From Chloracidobacterium sp. (GTDB lineage Bacteria; Acidobacteriota; Blastocatellia; Pyrinomonadales; Pyrinomonadaceae), in NCBI GenBank assembly GCA_016706275.1, contig JADJJY010000003.1:496001-560000 (forward strand): a DNA stretch of 64,000 bases, given 5' to 3'. Positions 26,711 to 33,838 of the stretch are shown here, piece after piece. The number at the start of each line of letters is the position of its first letter. Position 1 is the first letter of the stretch. The translations under genes were made by a program, and so were the position numbers. The notes beneath the pieces are model-generated. The model ran no database searches and was not told the DNA's origin. It saw only the letters and a list, made by a program, of their open reading frames with translations.

Positions 26711-27121
26711 ATGCTACGAATCGTTTTGGGCGTTATTGGCGGATTTTTTGCTTGGATGACCGTGTGGGTCGGAAGCGAGAGGATCCTTTCGGCCATTTTT
26801 CCGAACGGGTACGGAGTTCATCAAGCCGCGTTTCAAGCGGCCGTTGAAAATGGTGCTACGGGGTTCACCGTGGACACGACACTTCTTCTCATACATCTTG
26901 TACAGGGTTTGATCGTCTCGGTGATGGCAGGAGCTCTGGCCGCGCTGATCGCCGGTGAAAATAAACGAGCGCCTCTGATCCTCGGATTTCTGCTCGCGGC
27001 CTTTGGCTTGCTCATCGTGGTCCTGTCCTGGCCATATGTTCCAGTTTGGTATCACGTTATCTTTACGGCGATGCTGCTGCCGATGGCGATCCTCGGCGGT
27101 CGGCTCAAAAACACGACTTAG
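26711..27121 (+). CDS. Small four-helix membrane protein, paralogue of 11341-11745
   Basis: 136 aa, four hydrophobic segments, no charged catalytic motif. Full-length similarity to the 11341-11745 product: opening M-x-RIVLG-V-I-GGF, WVGSER, and the closing PVWYHVIFTAMLLPMAILGGRL. The family has no name known to me. An AGGAGA lies 6 nt before the ATG. It is probably co-transcribed with the DinB gene. Role unknown. Confidence 0.7.
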   Translation: MLRIVLGVIGGFFAWMTVWVGSERILSAIFPNGYGVHQAAFQAAVENGATGFTVDTTLLLIHLVQGLIVSVMAGALAALIAGENKRAPLILGFLLAAFGLLIVVLSWPYVPVWYHVIFTAMLLPMAILGGRLKNTT

Positions 27122-27153
27122 CGCATTCCTTCAACCTAATTAGCAGTAAACTC

Positions 27154-27203
27154 ATGAAACCGTTCGGTTGCACTTGACATATGCAACCGCTTGGTTGCAT
27201 ACT
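27154..27203 (+). promoter_or_regulatory. arsR promoter with two ArsR-type operator dyads
   Basis: Dyad 1 is ATGAAACC-GTTC-GGTTGCAC (27154-27173, imperfect); dyad 2 is ATGCAACC-GCTT-GGTTGCAT (27181-27200, perfect). Centres are 27 bp apart. Dyad 2 fills the spacer of a promoter with -35 TTGACA (27174-27179) and -10 CATACT (27198-27203), 18 bp apart, so a bound repressor would block polymerase. Autoregulation by the ArsR protein just downstream is inferred. Confidence 0.75.
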
Positions 27204-27216
27204 GCTGTTCGAAGTC

Positions 27217-27489
27217 ATGAAACGAGATATTTTCCAGGCCATAGCTGACCCGACAAGGCGGGCGATCATTGCTTTGATCGCGTTGCAGGCGATGACGCCG
27301 AACGCTATTGCGGAGCATTTTGACACCTCCCGGCAGGCGGTTTCTAAGCATCTGCGTATTTTGGCGGAGTGTGAACTGGTAAAGCAGGAATACAAAGGAC
27401 GCGAGATCTATTACTCGGCTGGAGATCGAAAAATGAAAGAGATCGACGAATGGCTGGATAGAAAGTTTGGAGCGGATACGAGCAACTGA
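27217..27489 (+). CDS. ArsR-family transcriptional repressor (AHSA1-operon type)
   Basis: 90 aa from the ATG at 27217. A single winged helix-turn-helix: RDIFQAIADPTRRAIIALI, AIAEHFDTSRQAVSKHLRIL (recognition helix SRQAVSKHL), and wing EYKGREIYYSA. No cysteine pair for metal sensing is present, so this is the non-metal subgroup often encoded with AHSA1/SRPBCC genes. It is the first gene of a three-gene operon with two such proteins downstream and probably represses its own promoter. Confidence 0.88.
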   Translation: MKRDIFQAIADPTRRAIIALIALQAMTPNAIAEHFDTSRQAVSKHLRILAECELVKQEYKGREIYYSAGDRKMKEIDEWLDRKFGADTSN

Positions 27490-27595
27490 TGCTGGGAATT
27501 GTTGGCCTTCCTTTGCAGAATATGGTCCGCTTGGCGGAGAGTTGCTGGCGCAGACGCAAAGATCGCAAAGAACCAAGAAAGAAAGAAAGAATAAT

Positions 27596-28093
27596 ATGGA
27601 ATTTATTGTCAACAAAGAGACGAAAACGGTCTCGATCACCAAAGAATTTGACGCCGCATGTGACCTGGTATGGGACGCTTATACAAAAGCGGAACTCCTC
27701 GACCAGTGGTGGGCTCCAAAACCGTTTGCGTCACGCACAAAGGTTATGGAATTCAGAGAGGGCGGCCGCAGGTTTTACGCGATGGTCACGCCCGACGGCC
27801 AGGAGCGGTGGAGCGTTCAGAGATACAAGTCCATTACGCCAAAAACCAATTTCAAATTCTTTAACGCTTTTGCCGACGAAAACGAAAACCTCCAACTTCC
27901 CGGCTCTGACTGGGACTTCAGCTTTACCGAGAACGGCGACAAGACGACCGTACACGTTTCGATCTACAACGAGTCGCTAGAGCGGATGGAGCGGATACTG
28001 GCGGACGGCGGCTTCGTCGAAGGAACAAAGATGCAGCTCGAAAATCTTGAAGAACTGCTCGCCACATTATCAGAAAAAGGAGCGAAACAATGA
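27596..28093 (+). CDS. SRPBCC/AHSA1-like protein
   Basis: 165 aa from the ATG at 27596. AHSA1 (Aha1 C-terminal-like) features: VSITKEFDAACDLVWDAYTKAELLDQWW as KEFDAACDLVWDAYT and LLDQWWAPKPF near the N terminus, MVTPDGQERWS, and a final amphipathic helix (GTKMQLENLEELL). The fold is a hydrophobic-ligand-binding helix-grip. Ligand unknown. The stop overlaps the next start as ATGA, so the two SRPBCC proteins are made together. Confidence 0.85.
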   Translation: MEFIVNKETKTVSITKEFDAACDLVWDAYTKAELLDQWWAPKPFASRTKVMEFREGGRRFYAMVTPDGQERWSVQRYKSITPKTNFKFFNAFADENENLQLPGSDWDFSFTENGDKTTVHVSIYNESLERMERILADGGFVEGTKMQLENLEELLATLSEKGAKQ

Positions 28094-28584
28094 AACCTGC
28101 AGAAGTAAGCATGCCCTCAGATCGAGAAGTGCTGGTTAAGAGGAGTTTTGATGCGCCGGTGGATCTGGTGTGGCAGGCGTATACGGAGCCCGAGTTGATG
28201 CGTCGTTGGCTGACGGCCATGCCCGGTTGGACGATGCCGGTGTGCGAGATGGCCGTTCATGTAGGTGGGCGGTATCGCTGGCGCTGGCGAAATGAAGAGG
28301 ATGGCATCGAGTTTGGGTTCACGGGAGAGATGCTGGAGGTCGCTCTGCATTCGAAGATCGCGCATACGCAGCTCTACGACCCGGGCGACTCTGAATTTGG
28401 ATCGATGGGCGGCGAACCGTCGATCATCACGGTCACGTTCAACGAAATCGACGGCATCACGAACGTAGCGACCTCGATCAAGTTTGCTTCGAAGGCGGAT
28501 CGCGATGCTGCCATTTCGACCGGCATGACGGATGGAATGGAGATGAGTTACCAGTCGCTGGATAGAGTGCTGGCGACGCTATAG
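28090..28584 (+). CDS. SRPBCC/AHSA1-like protein
   Basis: 164 aa, second helix-grip protein of the ArsR operon: VLVKRSFDAPVDLVWQAYT, LMRRWLTAMPGWTMPVCEMAVHVGGRYRWRW in two stretches (RRWLTAMPGW, VHVGGRYRW), and C-terminal TGMTDGMEMSYQSLDRVL. This is the classical AHSA1 signature for this neighbourhood. Only moderately similar to its partner, so the two likely bind different ligands. Start overlaps the preceding stop. Confidence 0.87.
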   Translation: MKPAEVSMPSDREVLVKRSFDAPVDLVWQAYTEPELMRRWLTAMPGWTMPVCEMAVHVGGRYRWRWRNEEDGIEFGFTGEMLEVALHSKIAHTQLYDPGDSEFGSMGGEPSIITVTFNEIDGITNVATSIKFASKADRDAAISTGMTDGMEMSYQSLDRVLATL

Positions 28585-28606
28585 GCCGATCGGCGACAGC
28601 AGATTT

Positions 28607-28664
28607 GAACCACATAGGCAGATGGATCTCCTAAAACTATGTGTCCTATGTTTCTATGTGGTTC
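28607..28664. repeat. CACATAG-type inverted repeat
   Basis: GAACCACATAG (28607-28617) and CTATGTGGTTC (28654-28664) are perfect 11-bp arms; the loop holds further CTATGTG and CCTATG words. One of several intergenic elements here built from short repeated words. Confidence 0.8.
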
Positions 28665-28687
28665 CATCCGCTAAGCCACCCAAAACC

Positions 28688-29152
28688 ATGAACGTACAAG
28701 ACCAGATCAAAGAGCATATTGCGAGCCACCCGGAGCCAAAACGCAGCGAGATGCAGCAGTTGCATGACCTCATTTTGGGAGTCAGGCCGGCGTGCAAATT
28801 GTGGTTTCTCGACGGTAAGAACGCCGAAGGCAAGATCGTTTCTAACCCCAATATCGGCTATGGATCTCGCACCATAGAATACGCTGATGGAAAAACCAAA
28901 GAGTTTTATCAGATCGGCCTGAGCGCGAACACAAGTGGAATCTCTGTTTATGTTATGGGTATCAAAGACAAGAAATACCTGGCCGAAACCTACGCCAGCA
29001 CCCTCGGCAAAGCGACCGTGACCGGGTATTGCATACGATTCAAAACTCTAAAAGACATAAACACCGACGTCCTCGAAGCCGCAATACGATTTGGATTTGA
29101 GGCTCACGAAAGCGACGTAAAAACCGGCTCACCTCAGATAAAGGAAGATTAA
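28688..29152 (+). CDS. DUF1801 domain-containing protein
   Basis: 154 aa from the ATG at 28688. N-terminal HPEPKRSEMQQLHDLILGVRPACKLWFLDGKNAEG (as KRSEMQQLHDLI and ACKLWFLDG), central FYQIGLSANTSGISVYVMGI, and ATVTGYCIRFKTLKDINTDVL fit the DUF1801/YdhG-like alpha-beta fold. Function unestablished. The start is placed after a CACATAG-type hairpin. It may be transcribed with the ArsR operon, 104 nt upstream. Confidence 0.7.
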   Translation: MNVQDQIKEHIASHPEPKRSEMQQLHDLILGVRPACKLWFLDGKNAEGKIVSNPNIGYGSRTIEYADGKTKEFYQIGLSANTSGISVYVMGIKDKKYLAETYASTLGKATVTGYCIRFKTLKDINTDVLEAAIRFGFEAHESDVKTGSPQIKED

Positions 29153-29231
29153 GAGGATTCACCACAGAGGCAGAGAGAAAACGGTGGATTTTGATGGCAA
29201 ACATGTTGTATGATTCGCCGAAGGATTTATT

Positions 29232-29855
29232 ATGAAACTGACAATCGTGAGTTTACTGATCTTATTAATTCTAGGCGTTGCTCCGGCATTTTCGCAACAA
29301 AGTGATAAGGACACGAAATTGGAGAAACTTGCAGAAGAGAGCCGCAGGCAAGATTTCCTCGACGATCAGGCGAAACTGCGAGAAGATATCAGACTAGAAT
29401 TTAACAGACAAAACTCATTGACCTATAAGGACTTTGGATTTAAGCCGGACACGAGGCTTGTTCCTGCTAAGTCTGATTCCTGGGTTCTGCACATCGTCAC
29501 AACCGGCGGATTTTCCGGTCTCGGAAAGCCAACTGTCACGCTTTCCTCAAAGTCCGAATTTACGTGCGGCGAAAGCAAAGAGCAGCCGTTTCAACCGTTT
29601 GTTAGCGATCAGCTACAGCCTCTGACCGACTTGATCGGAAACTTGAACTTCACCCTCAAAGATTTACCCACAAATCAACAAAGTAATATCGTCTGTAACG
29701 ATTGCTACCAAAACAAGGTCATCTTAATGAGACGCGAAAAGAATGGAAAGGTGAAAACATACGAAACTACTTCCAACAAGATGAAGTATCGGACGTTTGC
29801 CGAAAACTTTGATCTGATCAAACAAAACGCCGCCAAGATAGCAGTTTGCCAATAG
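29232..29855 (+). CDS. Hypothetical secreted protein
   Basis: 207 aa. Signal peptide (1-21, hydrophobic core LTIVSLLILLILGVAPA, cleavage after AFS) followed by a charged helical segment and a domain with VLHIVTTGGFSGLGKPTVTLS and two paired cysteines (IVCNDCYQNK). No family recognised. Probably periplasmic. It has its own terminator at 29879-29903. Confidence 0.65.
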   Translation: MKLTIVSLLILLILGVAPAFSQQSDKDTKLEKLAEESRRQDFLDDQAKLREDIRLEFNRQNSLTYKDFGFKPDTRLVPAKSDSWVLHIVTTGGFSGLGKPTVTLSSKSEFTCGESKEQPFQPFVSDQLQPLTDLIGNLNFTLKDLPTNQQSNIVCNDCYQNKVILMRREKNGKVKTYETTSNKMKYRTFAENFDLIKQNAAKIAVCQ

Positions 29856-29878
29856 GCTCTCACGTTTTCAACAAAAAT

Positions 29879-29903
29879 GGCGGCCCGGATACGAGCCGCC
29901 TTT
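29879..29903. terminator. Bidirectional terminator between secreted-protein gene and katG
   Basis: GGCGGC (29879-29884) pairs with GCCGCC (29895-29900). TTTCT follows on the plus strand and ATTTTTG on the minus strand, so it can serve both convergent genes. Confidence 0.7.
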
Positions 29904-29918
29904 CTAATTTACAAGAGA

Positions 29919-29942
29919 ACGCCTAAAGGCGTCACTCTCAAC
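29919..29942. repeat. ACGCCTAAAGGCGT palindrome, family copy 1
   Basis: ACGCCTAAAGGCGTCACTCT plus CAAC here matches ACGCGTAAACGCGTAACTCT plus GAAC at 48983-49006. Arm bases covary (C/G swapped to G/C), so the hairpin is conserved, not the primary sequence. Confidence 0.75.
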
Positions 29943-29944
29943 AA

Positions 29945-32176
29945 TTACGCCACGTCAAAACGGTCAAGGTTCATCACCTTGTTCCATGCAGCGACGAAAT
30001 CATTGACAAACTTCTCTTTCGAATCCGCACACGCATAAACCTCAGCAAGTGCACGAAGCTCTGAGTTCGAGCCGAAAACGAGATCGACACGTGTGCCGGT
30101 CCATTTTTGGCTACCGGTTTTGCGATCGATGCCGTTAAATGTCTGGCCATCGCCGTTTGCCGATTCCCACTTCGTGCTCATATCGAGCAGGTTGGTAAAG
30201 AAATCGTTGGTCAGCGTGCCGGGACTGTTTGTGAAAACGCCATGCTTTGAACCGTCGTAGTTTGCCCCGAGGACGCGTAGTCCCCCGACCAGGACAGTCA
30301 TCTCCGGTGCGGTCAGCGTCAGCAGATTTGCCTTATCGACGAGCATTTCCTCGGCAGGCGTTTTGTGATGGCCCTTTTTGTAATTGCGGAAACCATCAGC
30401 CTGCGGTTCGAGATGCTTGAACGACTCAACATCCGTCTGCTCAAGGCTCGCATCACCACGGCCCGGCGTGAATGGGACCGAGATGTCGTGCCCTGCATCT
30501 TTCGCCGCTTTTTCGACAGCGGCACAACCACCGAGCACGATCAGATCAGCGATCGAGACCGTCTTACCACCTACTCCAAATTCAGCCTGAATGCCTTCGT
30601 AGGTCGATAGTACGCCTGCGAGTTGTGCCGGATTGTTGACTTCCCAATAACGCTGCGGTGCGAACCGAATACGTGCACCGTTCGCTCCGCCGCGATTGTC
30701 GCTGCCGCGGAATGTCGATGCCGATGCCCAAGCTGTCGAGACAAGCTGCGAGACCGACAATCCCGAAGCGAGAATTTTCGCCTTGAGTGCCGCGATGTCC
30801 GAAGCGTCAATACGCGTACCAGCCGGAACCGGGTCTTGCCAGATCAGGTCTTCCTGAGGAACGAGCGGCCCAAGATAGCGTGCTTTCGGCCCCATATCGC
30901 GGTGCGTTAGCTTAAACCAAGCTCGTGCAAAGGCATCAGCAAACTCCGCCGGATTTTCCATAAATCGACGCGAGATCGCTTCATACGCCGGATCCATACG
31001 CATTGCCATATCGGCAGTCGTCATCATCGGCAGATGCTTTTTGTTTGGGTCGGCTGCATCGGGTACATTTGGCTCGACACCGACAGGCTGCCACTGGTTT
31101 GCACCGGCGGGGCTCTTGGTCAGTTCCCATTCGTTGCCGAATAAGGTTTCCCAATAGCTGTTATCCCACTGGATCGGCGTCGCGGTCCAGGCACCTTCGA
31201 TGCCGCTCGTGATCGTGTCAGCTCCCTTGCCCGACGCGTAGCTGCTCAACCAACCAAAGCCTTGTGCTTCGATCGATCCCCCTTCCGGTTCGACTCCAAC
31301 ATGTGCCGCGTCGCCTGCTCCGTGAGCCTTACCAAATGTGTGTCCGCCGGCAACGAGAGCGACGGTTTCGGCGTCGTCCATTGCCATGCGGGCAAATGTT
31401 TCGCGGATATCGCGTGCTGAGAGTAGCGGGTCAGGGTTACCGTCCGGGCCTTCGGGATTAACGTAAATGAGGCCCATCTGCACAGCTGCGAGCGGATTTT
31501 CAAGGTCGCGTTCGCCGCTGTAACGGCTGTTCGCCTTGTCGCTGGTCGCGAGCCATTCGCCCTCGCCGCCCCAATAAACATCTTCTTGCGGCTGCCAAAC
31601 GTCAGCACGTCCGCCGCCAAAACCAAAGGTCTTAAAGCCCATCGAATCGAGAGCAACGTTGCCCACCAAGACAAAAAGGTCAGCCCACGAAAGCTTGCGG
31701 CCGTATTTTTGCTTGATCGGCCAGAGCAGACGGCGGGCCTTGTCGAGGTTGCCGTTGTCGGGCCAACTGTTTGTTGGAGCAAATCGCTGTTCGCCGCTAC
31801 CAGCTCCGCCGCGGCCATCGCCAATGCGGTACGTTCCCGCCGCATGCCACGACAGGCGGATAAAGAACGGCCCGTAATGGCCAAAGTCAGCCGGCCACCA
31901 CTCTTGCGAATCGGTCATCAGATCGGTCAGGTCTTTGATCACGGCGTCGAGATCGAGCGATTTGAATTCTTCAGAGTAATCAAATCCTTCGCCCATCGGA
32001 TCTGCGAGCTCAGAATTCTGACGCAGGATCTTTAGATCGAGCGCATTCGGCCACCAGTCGCGATTTGAACGCTTGGAGCTGGTCGTAAAATTGATCGCGC
32101 CGCCTGTAAACGGGCATTTGCTCGAGCTATTGATCTCTAGAGCCTCGCCGCCATTTTGTTCTTCGTTGTTTTCCAT
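29945..32176 (-). CDS. katG: Catalase-peroxidase
   Basis: 743 aa, normal length for KatG. Distal site Arg107-Trp110-His111 (FIRLSWHAAGTYRIGDGRGG), proximal haem ligand His279 (GGHTFGKAHG), and the residues of the Met-Tyr-Trp adduct needed for catalase activity: Trp110, Tyr238, Met264. A second, inactive peroxidase-like domain follows (about 430-740). It removes hydrogen peroxide in the cytoplasm. The perR gene ends 52 nt upstream on the same strand, so peroxide-dependent derepression is likely. An AATATTGTATATT element at 32216-32228 could be an operator. Confidence 0.97.
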   Translation of the reverse strand: MENNEEQNGGEALEINSSSKCPFTGGAINFTTSSKRSNRDWWPNALDLKILRQNSELADPMGEGFDYSEEFKSLDLDAVIKDLTDLMTDSQEWWPADFGHYGPFFIRLSWHAAGTYRIGDGRGGAGSGEQRFAPTNSWPDNGNLDKARRLLWPIKQKYGRKLSWADLFVLVGNVALDSMGFKTFGFGGGRADVWQPQEDVYWGGEGEWLATSDKANSRYSGERDLENPLAAVQMGLIYVNPEGPDGNPDPLLSARDIRETFARMAMDDAETVALVAGGHTFGKAHGAGDAAHVGVEPEGGSIEAQGFGWLSSYASGKGADTITSGIEGAWTATPIQWDNSYWETLFGNEWELTKSPAGANQWQPVGVEPNVPDAADPNKKHLPMMTTADMAMRMDPAYEAISRRFMENPAEFADAFARAWFKLTHRDMGPKARYLGPLVPQEDLIWQDPVPAGTRIDASDIAALKAKILASGLSVSQLVSTAWASASTFRGSDNRGGANGARIRFAPQRYWEVNNPAQLAGVLSTYEGIQAEFGVGGKTVSIADLIVLGGCAAVEKAAKDAGHDISVPFTPGRGDASLEQTDVESFKHLEPQADGFRNYKKGHHKTPAEEMLVDKANLLTLTAPEMTVLVGGLRVLGANYDGSKHGVFTNSPGTLTNDFFTNLLDMSTKWESANGDGQTFNGIDRKTGSQKWTGTRVDLVFGSNSELRALAEVYACADSKEKFVNDFVAAWNKVMNLDRFDVA

Positions 32177-32228
32177 TTATCGTCTCCCTTTTTAGTAGAT
32201 TATTAGTAAAACTGAATATTGTATATTT

Positions 32229-32636
32229 CTATTTAATACACGCCGGACAAAGGCCGTGTAGTGTAAGTTCGATAGTGCCGACCGTAAACTTAGAAAGCTC
32301 AGACGCCTCTTTGAAAAGTGCGTTAGGGATACGCAGGTCAAGATCCACGAGCTTGCCACAGTTGTCACAGATCGCGTGATCGTGCCGATCGAGCTTTCTA
32401 TCGTAACGGGTCGCGTCCTTGCCAAACCGCACCTCACCGATCAACCCCTCGTTACTCAGATAGCGCAGCGAATTATAAACCGTTGCAAACGAGATACCCG
32501 GGAGCAGCCGTTTGGCGTCCTCAAAGACCTCATTTGCTGTCAGATGCCCCTCGGAATCGCGGATCACCTGCAAGACGGCGCTTCGCTGTTTTGTGATACC
32601 TCCGGGTTTGATCTCCTTAATAGCTTTCACTTTCAA
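32229..32636 (-). CDS. perR: PerR-type peroxide-responsive Fur-family repressor
   Basis: 135 aa, TTG start. Winged helix with SFATVYNSLRYLSNEGLI, structural zinc site from two CxxC pairs (Cys90/Cys93 and Cys130/Cys133), His-rich DRHDHAI segment, and Asp98 five residues after Cys93, where PerR has Asp104 and Fur has Glu. The Asp supports iron-based peroxide sensing. It lies immediately upstream of katG in the same direction, and a 7-1-7 Per-box-like dyad sits at its own start, fitting autoregulated control of a perR-katG operon. Confidence 0.9.
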   Translation of the reverse strand: MKVKAIKEIKPGGITKQRSAVLQVIRDSEGHLTANEVFEDAKRLLPGISFATVYNSLRYLSNEGLIGEVRFGKDATRYDRKLDRHDHAICDNCGKLVDLDLRIPNALFKEASELSKFTVGTIELTLHGLCPACIK

Positions 32637-32637
32637 T

Positions 32638-32652
32638 TTAGAATAATTCTAT
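32638..32652. promoter_or_regulatory. Per-box-like operator at the perR start
   Basis: TTAGAAT-A-ATTCTAT is a 7-1-7 dyad like the Fur/PerR consensus TTATAAT-n-ATTATAA. It starts 1 nt before the TTG start codon of perR and also lies 66 nt upstream of the divergent 32718 gene, so it could regulate both. Confidence 0.65.
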
Positions 32653-32717
32653 TTCTAATTTAAGTCAATTTGGCTAAGAGCAGTAATTCTTCGTTTCGGG
32701 TTACAATTTGGTTTAAT

Positions 32718-33206
32718 ATGCCCGACGCCCAAGAAAGTCTCATCCGCATACTCCAAAACGCCCACGCCGGTGAAGTCGCCGCGGCGTATGCCTATCGCGG
32801 GCACTGGAAATCATTAAACGACTCTCCCGAAAAAGAACGTATCAAAGAGATCGAGGCCGAGGAATGGGACCATCGCCGACGGGTCGGTGAGTGGCTGGAA
32901 AAACTCGGAGCGAAGCCGCGACCCCTCCGCGAAAAAATATTCTGGACGATAGGCAATGTGCTTGGCCCATCGTGCTTTATCTCAGGCTGGTTTATGCCGA
33001 TGTATTTTGCCGGACGGCTTGAGAGTCAGAATTCGGTCGAATACGAAGACGCTGCAGTTTTTGCCCGTGAACTCGGGATGGACGACGGTGTCGAAGACCT
33101 CCTCGACATGGCCCGCGTCGAACTCGAACACGAAGAATTTTTCCGCGAGACCGTTACCGGTCACCGCTTGCTGCCCATAATGAAAAGCGTCTTCGGCTGG
33201 AGTTAG
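32718..33206 (+). CDS. COQ7/ferritin-like diiron protein
   Basis: 162 aa from the ATG at 32718. Diiron ligand motifs of the COQ7-like ferritin fold: AGEVAAAYAYRGH, EIEAEEWDHRRR (E-x-x-H) and RVELEHEEFF (E-x-x-H), with a hydrophobic helix (GPSCFISGWFMPMYF) that suggests membrane association. COQ7 hydroxylates demethoxyubiquinone, but this organism appears to make menaquinone by the futalosine route, so another diiron function, perhaps peroxide or oxygen handling, is plausible. It is divergent from perR, with the Per-box between them. Confidence 0.72.
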   Translation: MPDAQESLIRILQNAHAGEVAAAYAYRGHWKSLNDSPEKERIKEIEAEEWDHRRRVGEWLEKLGAKPRPLREKIFWTIGNVLGPSCFISGWFMPMYFAGRLESQNSVEYEDAAVFARELGMDDGVEDLLDMARVELEHEEFFRETVTGHRLLPIMKSVFGWS

Positions 33207-33610
33207 TAGGCTGGTGACGGCGTCCGTTTACGCCTGTTACTGACATTTATCGTGTTCTTGAGATCAAGCGTAAGATAGCCCTCCCGGCTGAGTCCGGGCA
33301 GGGCAAAACGCTCCGTCGCCTCGATCAAAATATTGTGATGTCGGCAAAATGGTGCGATGTGGATCACAAAATTCTGTCCGCCGCTCTTCGGCTTTACCTC
33401 AAAGCCATCAGGGTCGCCTGTGTGGGTTGACGACAGGCCGATCACCATATCCCGCTTTTTAAACATCAACAAGACAGCTTCCGGCTTACCCAATATTTCA
33501 CGAGTATATTTGTTTAGAGTCAACACATATTTTGCATTTATCGACACCGAAAGCCGCTTATTGCTCGGCACCGTCTGTCCGCCTCTGAATATATCCCACT
33601 GTATCGCCAT
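33203..33610 (-). CDS. Uncharacterised protein, FCxHH family (copy 1)
   Basis: 135 aa from the ATG at 33610, which has AGGAG 9 nt upstream. Full-length relative of the 62585-62986 product: both have W-x-x-F-x-G-x-Q near the N terminus, a LN-x-x-x-x-x-LG-x-P-x-AV-x-L-x-F core, FC-R/H-HH-N/G-I and a closing LDL-x-NT segment. No named family comes to mind. The C-x-HH cluster could bind a metal. The 3' end overlaps the stop of the diiron gene by 4 nt. A dyad lies in its promoter region. Confidence 0.65.
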   Translation of the reverse strand: MAIQWDIFRGGQTVPSNKRLSVSINAKYVLTLNKYTREILGKPEAVLLMFKKRDMVIGLSSTHTGDPDGFEVKPKSGGQNFVIHIAPFCRHHNILIEATERFALPGLSREGYLTLDLKNTINVSNRRKRTPSPAY

Positions 33611-33637
33611 TTCGTTGTACTCCTGATCAATATATGT

Positions 33638-33660
33638 TGCATCTATGATACATAGTTGCA
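33638..33660. promoter_or_regulatory. Imperfect dyad upstream of the FCxHH gene
   Basis: TGCATCTATG-ATA-CATAGTTGCA has 9 of 10 arm positions paired, 28 nt before the start codon at 33610. It could be an operator; the regulator is unknown. The paralogue at 62585 lacks it. Confidence 0.45.
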
Positions 33661-33838
33661 CATAAAAGTCAAGGACATTTTTCCAATGGTAATTCTGAGA
33701 TCACGTGGATATTGGGATCGTTTGAAACGGACGGGACCGTCGTCGGCATTTACGGAGCGAAGGGAATGGCACGGCACTTGACCCATAAATACGGATGGGT
33801 CCATACGACACAAAAACCGTCAAAATTGTCAAAAAGCA

